This document shows positions 27,365-34,747 of a stretch of DNA of 47,848 nucleotides, piece by piece; position 1 is the stretch's first letter; each line of letters starts with the position of its first letter. The stretch is from Betaproteobacteria bacterium HGW-Betaproteobacteria-4 (GTDB lineage: Bacteria > Pseudomonadota > Gammaproteobacteria > Burkholderiales > Rhodocyclaceae). The DNA lies in the NCBI GenBank assembly GCA_002840785.1, contig PHCH01000037.1:1-47848 (forward strand). The letters run 5' to 3'. The notes below the pieces were generated by a model. The model was not told where the DNA came from, did no database searches, and worked only from the letters and a program-made list of their open reading frames with translations. A program made the position numbers and the translations under genes.

Positions 27365-28339
27365 TCAGGCCACACGAACCGGCACAGTTTCAACCCCCAG
27401 TCGCCGGGCCAATGTTTCAGACAGGCGCAAGGGTTCGAACTTTGGCACATATTCGTCTACGCCAACCGACGCCCCCAATTTTTGATTGGACATCCCCGAC
27501 AGCGATGAGTGCATGATCACGGGTATCCCGTTGAATCGCGGATCGGACTTGATCTTTTTGGTCAGAATATAACCGTCCATTTCCGGCATTTCGATGTCGG
27601 TCAGAACCAGGCTGATCATCGATGAGGCTGGCTTGCCGACCGACTGTGCGTAAGTCGCGACCTTTTCCATTTCTTCCCACATCTGGCGGCCATTTACTGC
27701 CGAGATCCCCCTGACCCCCATGGCTGCAAGGGTGCGTTCGATCTGTTTGCGGGCAACGCTGGAGTCATCGCAATAAAAAACCGTGCTATCCGGCTTGTCG
27801 ACCGCAACAACGCCGCGATACATGATCTCGTTGTCGATGCTGGTGGTTTCGGAAAGCACCTTCTCGACGTCCATCATCATGACAAGGCGGTTGTCTTCCA
27901 GCTCCGTGACTGCCGTCACCAAACCACCCGTCTGCGAGGTCAGCATTTCCGGGGGAACCCGCATCTTGCTCCAGTCCAGGCGGAGGATGGTATCGACGCC
28001 TTCGACCAGAAAACCCTGGGTGTGGCCGTTATATTCCGTGACGATCATGATTTCACGCGGCGTCTCGGGCGATATTCCAGAGTATTTGGCGAGATCGATG
28101 ACCGGCACCAGCGCCCCGCGCAGACTCACCATGCCCTCGACAGAGGAAGGCATATCGGGCGCCGCTGTAATGACCGGGGTACGCATGACCTCACGAACCT
28201 TGAAGACATTGATTCCGTAAGTTTCGCGGCGCCCCGTGCGTTGATCCAAGCCGAGAAAGAACAGAAGTATCTCGAGCTTGTTGGTGCCCGCCAATTTCGT
28301 TCTTGCGTCGATATTCTTCAATAATTCTGACATTGCCAT
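27365..28339 (-). CDS. cheV: CheV coupling protein (second copy)
   Basis: This 324-residue CheW-receiver fusion is related to its neighbour. N-terminal CheW-like part: SLRGALVPVIDLAKYSGI and EYNGHTQGFLVEGVDTILRLDWSKM. C-terminal receiver: VFYCDDSSVARKQIERTLAAMGV and LVLTDIEMPEMDGYILTKKIKSD. Two ATGs are two codons apart (28339, 28333). It is the first gene behind a sigma-28 promoter and probably leads cheV-cheV-cheY-cheZ-cheA. The pair likely arose by tandem duplication and has since diverged. Confidence 0.93.
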   Translation of the reverse strand: MAMSELLKNIDARTKLAGTNKLEILLFFLGLDQRTGRRETYGINVFKVREVMRTPVITAAPDMPSSVEGMVSLRGALVPVIDLAKYSGISPETPREIMIVTEYNGHTQGFLVEGVDTILRLDWSKMRVPPEMLTSQTGGLVTAVTELEDNRLVMMMDVEKVLSETTSIDNEIMYRGVVAVDKPDSTVFYCDDSSVARKQIERTLAAMGVRGISAVNGRQMWEEMEKVATYAQSVGKPASSMISLVLTDIEMPEMDGYILTKKIKSDPRFNGIPVIMHSSLSGMSNQKLGASVGVDEYVPKFEPLRLSETLARRLGVETVPVRVA

Positions 28340-28466
28340 CCTCTCGCACGCTGCGTATCCGGCCAGCCCCGGAAATCGGAAATCGACGAAGCGTCGCTTC
28401 CAATTCTGGCATCACCCGGCGACGAACTTGCTACCGGCACCATTTGGGTGCCCACCCCACTATCCA

Positions 28467-28493
28467 TTTACGGCCAAGATCACCGAGCATTTA
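28467..28493 (-). promoter_or_regulatory. Sigma-28 (FliA) promoter for the cheV-cheY-cheZ-cheA operon
   Basis: Read on the minus strand, TAAATGCT, 11 bases, then GCCGTAAA. The match to TAAAGTTT-N11-GCCGATAA is 5 of 8 and 6 of 8 with exact spacing. Its -35 overlaps the stop codon of the STAS gene. The leader to the cheV ATG would be about 120 bases and contains two short hairpins (28385-28397 and 28436-28452). Confidence 0.7.
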
Positions 28494-28796
28494 GGAAATT
28501 TGAAACAATTTACCAAAATTAGCAATATCTAGCACCTGTTTTACGTTGCCCCTTACGCCGGTCAGTACTACCTCCTTGTTGGCACCGCCCAACTTATCTC
28601 GCAACATCAATAACATACCCAGCGCCGAGCTATCGAGATAATCAACACCGGCGAAATCGACGGCAACCGACTGGACGGCCGAATCGGCAATGAGAGGCTC
28701 ATAGGCGGCGCGGAATTCACGGTGGGTATTGAAATCAAAACGACCAACGAGTTTGAGAATCACCTTGCCGGATTCATTGAGAACACTTGCCTGCAT
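28491..28796 (-). CDS. STAS-domain protein (anti-sigma-factor-antagonist-like)
   Basis: This 101-residue protein is a single STAS domain: VDFAGVDYLDSSALGMLLMLRDKLGG carries the phosphorylatable serine pocket (DSSALG, Ser56 likely), followed by VVLTGVRGNVKQVLDIANFGKLFQI. Such proteins usually pair with an RsbW-type kinase and a PP2C phosphatase; neither is encoded nearby. Its place at the end of the cheR-cheD-cheB run suggests a link to chemotaxis or sigma control, but the partner is unknown. The Shine-Dalgarno is a weak AGGA. Confidence 0.9.
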   Translation of the reverse strand: MQASVLNESGKVILKLVGRFDFNTHREFRAAYEPLIADSAVQSVAVDFAGVDYLDSSALGMLLMLRDKLGGANKEVVLTGVRGNVKQVLDIANFGKLFQIS

Positions 28797-28847
28797 TTGT
28801 TTTCCTATCCCAAAAAAGTCAAATCTGACCCTAGTTTAATCCTTTGT

Positions 28848-28869
28848 CTGTCGGCAACAAGCCCGACAG
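28848..28869. terminator. Hairpin after cheB
   Basis: CTGTCGG and CCGACAG form a 7-base stem with an 8-base loop in the gap between the cheB stop and the STAS gene start. There is no T-tract, so it may only slow transcription or protect the cheB message end. Confidence 0.3.
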
Positions 28870-28875
28870 GCGCCG

Positions 28876-29916
28876 TTATACGCAAATCGCACCGATCACG
28901 CGCCGGGCCAACTCTCCCAGCGGATACTGCTCTTCGACGGCGCCGATCAGAAAGGCTTCACGTGGCATACCGTAGACAACGCAGCTTGCTTCGTCCTGAC
29001 CGAAAGTACGCGCCCCGGCCTGACGCAGGCGCAACAAACCTTGAGCGCCATCCTTGCCCATGCCGGTCAGAATAACGCCAACCGCCTTGCGCCCGACCAG
29101 CGTAGCGGCCGAATCAAACAGCACATCTACCGATGGGCGATGACGATTGACGGGCGGCGTCGGGGCCAACTCGGTGAGGAAACCGGACGTGCCCCGCCGA
29201 ATCAGCAAGTGTGAATGCCCCGGGGCAACATAGACCGTACCCGGCTCTACCTTCTCATTGCCTTGCGCCTCAATGACGTGTGGCGCGCACAGGGTGTCCA
29301 GGCGACGAGCAAATGAGGCGGTGAAGGATTCCGGCATGTGCTGGACGATCATGATGGGCGGGCAATCTGCAGGAATGCCCAGTAAAAACTCCTTGATTGC
29401 CTCGGTGCCACCGGTCGAGGCACCAACAAATATGATCTTCCCGCTGGAGGAGTATGCATTTTTGGCGGGTGCCGGCGACGACGACACTGCAGAGGAGGCG
29501 CTCATCGGAGCACGCAAGCGCGCACCTTTGGCGGCGCGGATTTTTTCGACCAGATCCTCTGCATAGCTTTCCATGCTCCTGCCACCGTCGGCCCGTGGCT
29601 TGCCAATAAAATCGATTGCGCCCAATTCAAGAGCCTTGAGCGTTGTCTCGGAACCTGCCCCGGTAAATGACGAAACCATGACAACCGGCATCGGTCGCAA
29701 GCGCATCAGGCGCTCGAGAAACTCCAGGCCATCCATTTTGGGCATTTGGACATCCAGGGTCAGGACGTCTGGATTGAACAACTTGATCATTTCGCGGGCC
29801 GTCTGGGCGTCCGGAGCCGCACCCACCACCTCCATATCCGGCGCCAAGCCGATCAGCTGGCTCAACAGACCGCGCATCAAGGCCGAATCATCAACAACCA
29901 GGACTCGAGTTTTCAT
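28876..29916 (-). CDS. cheB: CheB, receptor methylesterase/deamidase
   Basis: This 346-residue protein has a receiver domain ([18 protein letters not shown], Asp55 in [21 protein letters not shown]), a Ser/Ala-rich linker (about 135-155) and a C-terminal methylesterase domain. The catalytic residues are expected in [12 protein letters not shown] (Ser), [18 protein letters not shown] (His) and [13 protein letters not shown] (Asp). It removes methyl groups from receptors when phosphorylated by CheA. It lies 53 bases after cheD. No strong Shine-Dalgarno was seen. Confidence 0.97.
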   Translation of the reverse strand: MKTRVLVVDDSALMRGLLSQLIGLAPDMEVVGAAPDAQTAREMIKLFNPDVLTLDVQMPKMDGLEFLERLMRLRPMPVVMVSSFTGAGSETTLKALELGAIDFIGKPRADGGRSMESYAEDLVEKIRAAKGARLRAPMSASSAVSSSPAPAKNAYSSSGKIIFVGASTGGTEAIKEFLLGIPADCPPIMIVQHMPESFTASFARRLDTLCAPHVIEAQGNEKVEPGTVYVAPGHSHLLIRRGTSGFLTELAPTPPVNRHRPSVDVLFDSAATLVGRKAVGVILTGMGKDGAQGLLRLRQAGARTFGQDEASCVVYGMPREAFLIGAVEEQYPLGELARRVIGAICV

Positions 29917-29969
29917 GGATATCTATTGAGGTGGATTTGAAAATTGGCGTTTTTTCCCGGTTGACCGTA

Positions 29970-30575
29970 TCAAACGAACAACTCGACATCGCCTTCAATG
30001 GTGGAGCCGCTCAGGCGTGCCTTGTAATCGCTTTCGCGGCTGAACAAGGTAGCGTTGTGAACCCGATGCAACTTCTTGACCAAAACACGTCCCGTGTGCG
30101 GAAAATAATAGACTTTCCGCGGATATGAATCCAGCAAGTCCTTGGCCACCACCGGGATCTTTTCCACTTTCAGGAAATCGAGGACGAACTCCGCATTTTT
30201 CGCCCCCACGTTGCTGCTCGCCAGGCTGGCCAGCACGGCGCCGCCACCAAAAACCTTGGCCTCGAGACGGTTACGCCGCGCGCCTAGCTTGAGCAGGTGA
30301 TTGATCAGCACCTCCATGGCGTAGGTACCATAACGCGCCGAGGTTCCGGACGGACTCCGCCCGCCATCGTCGGGCAGCATGAAATGATTCATTCCGCCAA
30401 CACCCGAGTCGGCGTCCCGAATACAGGCCGCGACGCATGAACCGAGGACCGTCACGAGCAGGGCATCCTGGTCGGACACGAAGTATTCGCCCGGCAATAT
30501 TTTGGCGGCCTCGAGGCCGAACTTCCGGTCGAAGTATCGGTTGGTGGCAAGGGGTTCGTCGTAGGCGTGTTGCAC
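29970..30575 (-). CDS. cheD: CheD, receptor glutamine deamidase
   Basis: This 201-residue protein has the CheD catalytic set: Cys47 in VTVLGSCVAACIRD, His64 in GGMNHFMLP, and Thr in ARYGTYAMEVLINHLL. It deamidates glutamines on chemoreceptors and can interact with CheC where present; no cheC is seen here. The start is GTG 30575, preceded by GAAGGGG, 12 bases after the cheR stop. An extended C-terminus (KKLHRVHNATLFSRESDYKARL) is typical of proteobacterial CheD. Confidence 0.95.
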   Translation of the reverse strand: MQHAYDEPLATNRYFDRKFGLEAAKILPGEYFVSDQDALLVTVLGSCVAACIRDADSGVGGMNHFMLPDDGGRSPSGTSARYGTYAMEVLINHLLKLGARRNRLEAKVFGGGAVLASLASSNVGAKNAEFVLDFLKVEKIPVVAKDLLDSYPRKVYYFPHTGRVLVKKLHRVHNATLFSRESDYKARLSGSTIEGDVELFV

Positions 30576-30587
30576 GTGGCCCCTTCG

Positions 30588-31493
30588 CTATCGGGCGCGC
30601 GCCAGGGCATAAACGGTCTTGCCCTGGGATTTGAAAAGGTCCGCCGCGTGCAAGAAGCTCTCCGAATGACCTGCAAACATCAGTCCATCAGGCTGCATCA
30701 TCGGCGCGAAACGCGACAAGATCTTGTACTGCGTCGGCTTGTCGAAATAAATCATGACATTCCGACAGAAGATGACATCCAGCGGCCCCCTGACCGAATA
30801 ATTCGCGTCCAGCAGGTTGATCCTCTGAAACGAGATCAGCCGTTTCAGTTCCGGGCGAACCGAGACAAATCCTTCCTGACTCCCGGTCCCGCGCAGAAAG
30901 AATTTACGCAGGCGCTCCGGCGAGAGCTTTTCTACCCGATCGATCGGGTAAACCCCTTTTTCGGCCGTGGCCAGGACATTCGTATCGAGATCGGAGGCAA
31001 CGATCGATACGTGCGACACATCCGCACCAAAGGTCTCAGCCACGGTGATTGCGATTGAATAAGGCTCCTCGCCCGTTGACGCTGCCGAGCACCAGACGCG
31101 AACCGGTCGCTTGGTCCCGAGCTTGCGCAGGTGATCGGCAAAAATCGGAAAGTGATGCGGCTCGCGGAAAAACGAAGTCAGGTTGGTCGTCAGCGAATTG
31201 ACGAAGCGCTCCCACTCGTCGCCCCCATTGCGCTCCAGCCCGTCAAGATAGGCGGCGAAAGAAGGCATGCCCGTAGCCCGCAGGCGACGCGCCAGGCGCG
31301 AATACACCATGTCCTGCTTGACTGGCGATAGCGAGATGCCAGCATGCTGATAGATCAGTTTGCGGACACGCTCAAAATCCGCGCTCGAAAATGCAAACTC
31401 CCGGGCGCTTCCATCGCGAGCGTGCAAGATCGATGACAACGATGAACTCAGCCCCGCAACATGCGGCGGCAAGGGATTTCGTGAATCGGCCAT
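30588..31493 (-). CDS. cheR: CheR, receptor methyltransferase
   Basis: This 301-residue SAM-dependent methyltransferase has the N-terminal helical domain (FERVRKLIYQHAGISLSPVKQDMVYSRLARRL) and the catalytic domain (NLTSFFREPHHF, RVWCSAASTGEEPYSIAI, VIFCRNVMIYFDKPTQ, LMFAGHSESF). The start is ATG 31493 (MADSRN), which follows GGGAGGAGTTCTAGCC; an upstream GTG would use the Shine-Dalgarno itself as codons. It begins 2 bases after the receptor stop. Both adjacent receptors carry the C-terminal tether that CheR binds. Confidence 0.96.
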   Translation of the reverse strand: MADSRNPLPPHVAGLSSSLSSILHARDGSAREFAFSSADFERVRKLIYQHAGISLSPVKQDMVYSRLARRLRATGMPSFAAYLDGLERNGGDEWERFVNSLTTNLTSFFREPHHFPIFADHLRKLGTKRPVRVWCSAASTGEEPYSIAITVAETFGADVSHVSIVASDLDTNVLATAEKGVYPIDRVEKLSPERLRKFFLRGTGSQEGFVSVRPELKRLISFQRINLLDANYSVRGPLDVIFCRNVMIYFDKPTQYKILSRFAPMMQPDGLMFAGHSESFLHAADLFKSQGKTVYALARAR

Positions 31494-31495
31494 GG

Positions 31496-34400
31496 CTAGA
31501 ACTCCTCCCACTCATCGTCGAGGCTGAGTGCAGGGGCCTTTCGGGCGCTCTGCCGCTCGCCGTTGGTTGCTTTGGCGGCTTCCCGCTGGGGGCGGGGGGT
31601 TGGCGAAGCCAAACGGGGCGCCTCCCGGCCATCCGCAATCCGGAAAATAGCCACCGTCTGCGCCAATTGATGCGCCTGCTCTTCCAGACTCTCTGCCGCA
31701 GCAGCCGCTTGCTCAACCAGCGCCGCATTCTGCTGAGTGACCTCGTCCATCTGGCTCACGGCCCGGCAGACCTGCTCGATACCCGCACTTTGCTCGTTGC
31801 TGGCATCGGCAATATCGCCCATGATTTTGGCCACACGCTTGATGCTGGAAACCACCTCCGCCATGGTCCGCCCAGCCTGATCAACCAGTTTGTTGCCAAC
31901 TTCCACCTTGTCCACCGAATCGGAGATCAAGCCCTTGATCTCCTTCGCGGCAGCGGCGCTACGCTGCGCCAGATTACGCACTTCAGTCGCGACCACGGCG
32001 AAACCACGTCCCTGTTCGCCGGCCCGCGCCGCTTCGACCGCCGCATTGAGGGCAAGGATATTGGTCTGGAAGGCAATCCCGTCAATCACGCCGATGATGT
32101 CCGCGATCTTGCTGCTCGATTGATGGATGGCGCTCATCGTATTGACCACCTGACCAACCACTTCGCCACCCCTGTCAGCCACCCGCTGCGCGGCACCGGC
32201 CAGCTCGTTCGCCTGGCGCGCATTGTCAGCGTTCTGCTTGACCGTGCTGGTCAGCTGTTCCATGCTCGATGCCGTTTCTTCAAGGCTACTCGCCTGCTGC
32301 TCCGTTCGCCCCGACAGGTCCTGATTGCCCGAGGCAATTTCCCTGGTGGCGGTGTTGATCGTTTGTGCCGACAGTTGAATGTCGCCAACCAGATTGCGGA
32401 GTTTGCTCACAGTCTCGTTGGCATCATCGCGCAATCGCCCAAACGTCCCTTCATAGGAACTGTTCACCGTCTGGGTGAGGTCGCCATCGGCCACCCTGGA
32501 CAACAGACTGGCGATCTCGCCGATCGCCGAACCGCTCGTTTCAAGCAGACTGTTGATGCCTGTACCGAGCTCCTTGTAGAACCCCTCCAGCGATGTAGTA
32601 TCGAGCCGCGCATCAAGATCCCCGACCGAGGCCTGCGCGACGAGCGCTGCCACCGAGCGCTGGGCATTCAACTCGGCCGTGCGATCGACCCATTCGCCCA
32701 CCGTACCAAGCCGTTCGCCACGCTCGTTGATAATCGGGTTGGTAATGATGTTATAAATCCGATGACCGATATTGAGTTCGCCTTGCCGGGTTGACTGCAG
32801 TTCGCGCAGGCTTCTCAACGCAGCCTCCGGATCCTCGTAGAAGCCGCCGATATTGCTGCCAATAAACCCGTCGACCGTGAAACCAGGCTGCTGCTCGCGC
32901 AACCCCGGCTCGATCTGGCGCAGGGTCGTCAACAACCCCTTGTTGGCATAGATCACCGTACCATCATCATCGGCAATCCGCAGATTGGCCGAAACACAGT
33001 CCAGGGCAATGCGGATACGCAGATTGTCGTCGGCAACTCGCTGTGCCTCGGCCACATTGAAGCCCTGCTGCATTTGCATCGACTGAAGCCCCTGCAGAAC
33101 CTGTGCGACCTCATCATTTCCGCCTATGTCCAGAGGGGTATCGTAACGCCCCTCGGCCAAGTCGTTGAACACAGGCAGGACCTTTTGCTGGAGCGGCCTG
33201 ACGATCAGCCTGGCTATCAACTGGTAAAGAAAGACCGCCATCAGCAGCGCCAGAATCAAGCCGCCGACCATGACATAGCGCGTCACCTGATTAGACAAGG
33301 CGTGGAATTCATCGAGGTAAGTGCCACCGGCAATCAACCATTTGGCCTCAGGCAATGTATCGAACACCACGATTTTTTCCCGGGCGACCGTTTCTCCCAG
33401 TTCGGTATTCAGCCACGGATAGCTGATCTCGCCCTGGCCGCGCTCCAACATTTCGCGAATGAACTCGCGCCCCGCGGCATCCTTGGCACCAATGATGTTG
33501 CTTCCCTCTTTGGCCGGATGTACGAGAAGTGTCCCGAAATCCTTGCCCTGTCCGGCATCGAGTACGTAGTAATAACCCGTCTCGCCGACTTTCAGAGAGC
33601 GAATCCGCTTTTTTAGCGAATCAAGCTCAGTCGAAATATCAAGCCCGACGAAGGTAGCGCCTATCACCGCACCGTTCTTGGCGACAATCGGCATATAACT
33701 CGTAAAAAAGGCTTTTCCAAACAGGTCGGCACGCCCGACATAGGGCCTCCCGGCCAACAACTCGGCCAGAGCCGGGTGATTTTTGGCCAGAGCGGTACCA
33801 ACGGCGCGTTCGCCATTCTCTTTTTTAAGCGAGGTTGATATCCGCAGGAAATCGTCGCCACGGCGGATAAAAATAGTTGATACTGCCCCGGTTTTTTCGG
33901 TGAACCGATCAACCGCTTCGAATTCGCCATTGAGGATGCCTCCTTTGGCCAGCCGTAACACGGACTGATCGTCGGCGCCCTCCAAAACGATCTCGTCATC
34001 GAGAGACAAGGTGAAGCCGCGGTTCAACTGGATCGCTTCCTTGCCAAGCCCGGCCAGGCTCGTCTGTACCATGGCCTTGATAAGTTCGACGTCCTTTTGC
34101 AGACCTTCACGCCCTTGGGTATCAAGCAGCGCAGCCACGTGGTTTCCGAGCAATGGGGTTGCGCCACCGAGAATGATGCCGAAGCCGACCAACATGCCGA
34201 GCACGATTTTCCTGGACGACGAAGCTTTGGACAGCCAGCGACGCAGAGCGCCGACTACCCCTCCGCCAACCACTTTGCCGTGGTAAATATCTTTTCCCCC
34301 TCCTCGCTTTTGGCGTATCTCGGCATAGACGGTTTCGGCCGCAGAGATTTGCTGCCGGCTCGCTTTCCGGCGAACAGACATATATCCGACCACAACGCCC

Positions 34401-34714
34401 TTTTCACGCAGCGGCGTAGCGCTGGCCAGAACCCAGTAGTAGTCACCGTTCTTGCAGCGATTCTTGACCAATCCGGTCCATGGGCGATCGTCCTTGAGAT
34501 CTCTCCACAGATCGGCAAAGGCCTCTGGCGGCATGTCCGGATGACGCACTATATTGTGCGGCTGGCCGATCAGTTCGGATTCGGAAAAACCGCTGACATC
34601 GATGAATGCCTTGTTGACGTAGGTGATCAGGCCCTTCAGGTCGGTCTTGGAAACGATGAGGGTGTCTGCATCCAGTTCGACTTCCATGTTGGTCACGGGC
34701 TGGTTATTTCGCAT
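31496..34714 (-). CDS. Methyl-accepting chemoreceptor with Aer-type PAS, periplasmic Cache, PAS and HAMP domains
   Basis: This 1072-residue receptor has a mixed design. Residues about 18-118 are an Aer-like PAS (IVRHPDMPPEAFADLWRDL, PWTGLVKNRCKNGDYYWV), a type that binds FAD in E. coli Aer. TM1 is at about 169-189. A large periplasmic Cache-type region follows (GETGYYYVLDAGQGKDFGTLLVHP). After TM2 (YVMVGGLILALLMAVFLYQ) come a HAMP, a second cytoplasmic PAS (LRIADDDGTVIYAN), further HAMP-like repeats (GDLDARLD, GDLTQTVN) and the signalling hairpin ([28 protein letters not shown]). The protein ends in DEWEEF, a W-x-x-F tether for CheR/CheB. Confidence 0.93.
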   Translation of the reverse strand: MRNNQPVTNMEVELDADTLIVSKTDLKGLITYVNKAFIDVSGFSESELIGQPHNIVRHPDMPPEAFADLWRDLKDDRPWTGLVKNRCKNGDYYWVLASATPLREKGVVVGYMSVRRKASRQQISAAETVYAEIRQKRGGGKDIYHGKVVGGGVVGALRRWLSKASSSRKIVLGMLVGFGIILGGATPLLGNHVAALLDTQGREGLQKDVELIKAMVQTSLAGLGKEAIQLNRGFTLSLDDEIVLEGADDQSVLRLAKGGILNGEFEAVDRFTEKTGAVSTIFIRRGDDFLRISTSLKKENGERAVGTALAKNHPALAELLAGRPYVGRADLFGKAFFTSYMPIVAKNGAVIGATFVGLDISTELDSLKKRIRSLKVGETGYYYVLDAGQGKDFGTLLVHPAKEGSNIIGAKDAAGREFIREMLERGQGEISYPWLNTELGETVAREKIVVFDTLPEAKWLIAGGTYLDEFHALSNQVTRYVMVGGLILALLMAVFLYQLIARLIVRPLQQKVLPVFNDLAEGRYDTPLDIGGNDEVAQVLQGLQSMQMQQGFNVAEAQRVADDNLRIRIALDCVSANLRIADDDGTVIYANKGLLTTLRQIEPGLREQQPGFTVDGFIGSNIGGFYEDPEAALRSLRELQSTRQGELNIGHRIYNIITNPIINERGERLGTVGEWVDRTAELNAQRSVAALVAQASVGDLDARLDTTSLEGFYKELGTGINSLLETSGSAIGEIASLLSRVADGDLTQTVNSSYEGTFGRLRDDANETVSKLRNLVGDIQLSAQTINTATREIASGNQDLSGRTEQQASSLEETASSMEQLTSTVKQNADNARQANELAGAAQRVADRGGEVVGQVVNTMSAIHQSSSKIADIIGVIDGIAFQTNILALNAAVEAARAGEQGRGFAVVATEVRNLAQRSAAAAKEIKGLISDSVDKVEVGNKLVDQAGRTMAEVVSSIKRVAKIMGDIADASNEQSAGIEQVCRAVSQMDEVTQQNAALVEQAAAAAESLEEQAHQLAQTVAIFRIADGREAPRLASPTPRPQREAAKATNGERQSARKAPALSLDDEWEEF

Positions 34715-34747
34715 TGTTTTAGTCCCTATGCCTTACGCTCTGTCAAT

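Noticed and set aside
31493-31511. Earlier GTG start for cheR
   Set aside because: It would place the GGGAGGAG ribosome site inside the coding region; ATG 31493 is well spaced from it.
31391-32794. 467-codon open frame on the plus strand opposite the Aer-PAS receptor
   Set aside because: It lies antisense to the strongly conserved signalling hairpin and reads as Arg/His/Leu-rich shadow sequence with no domain. GC-rich genes often leave such frames open.
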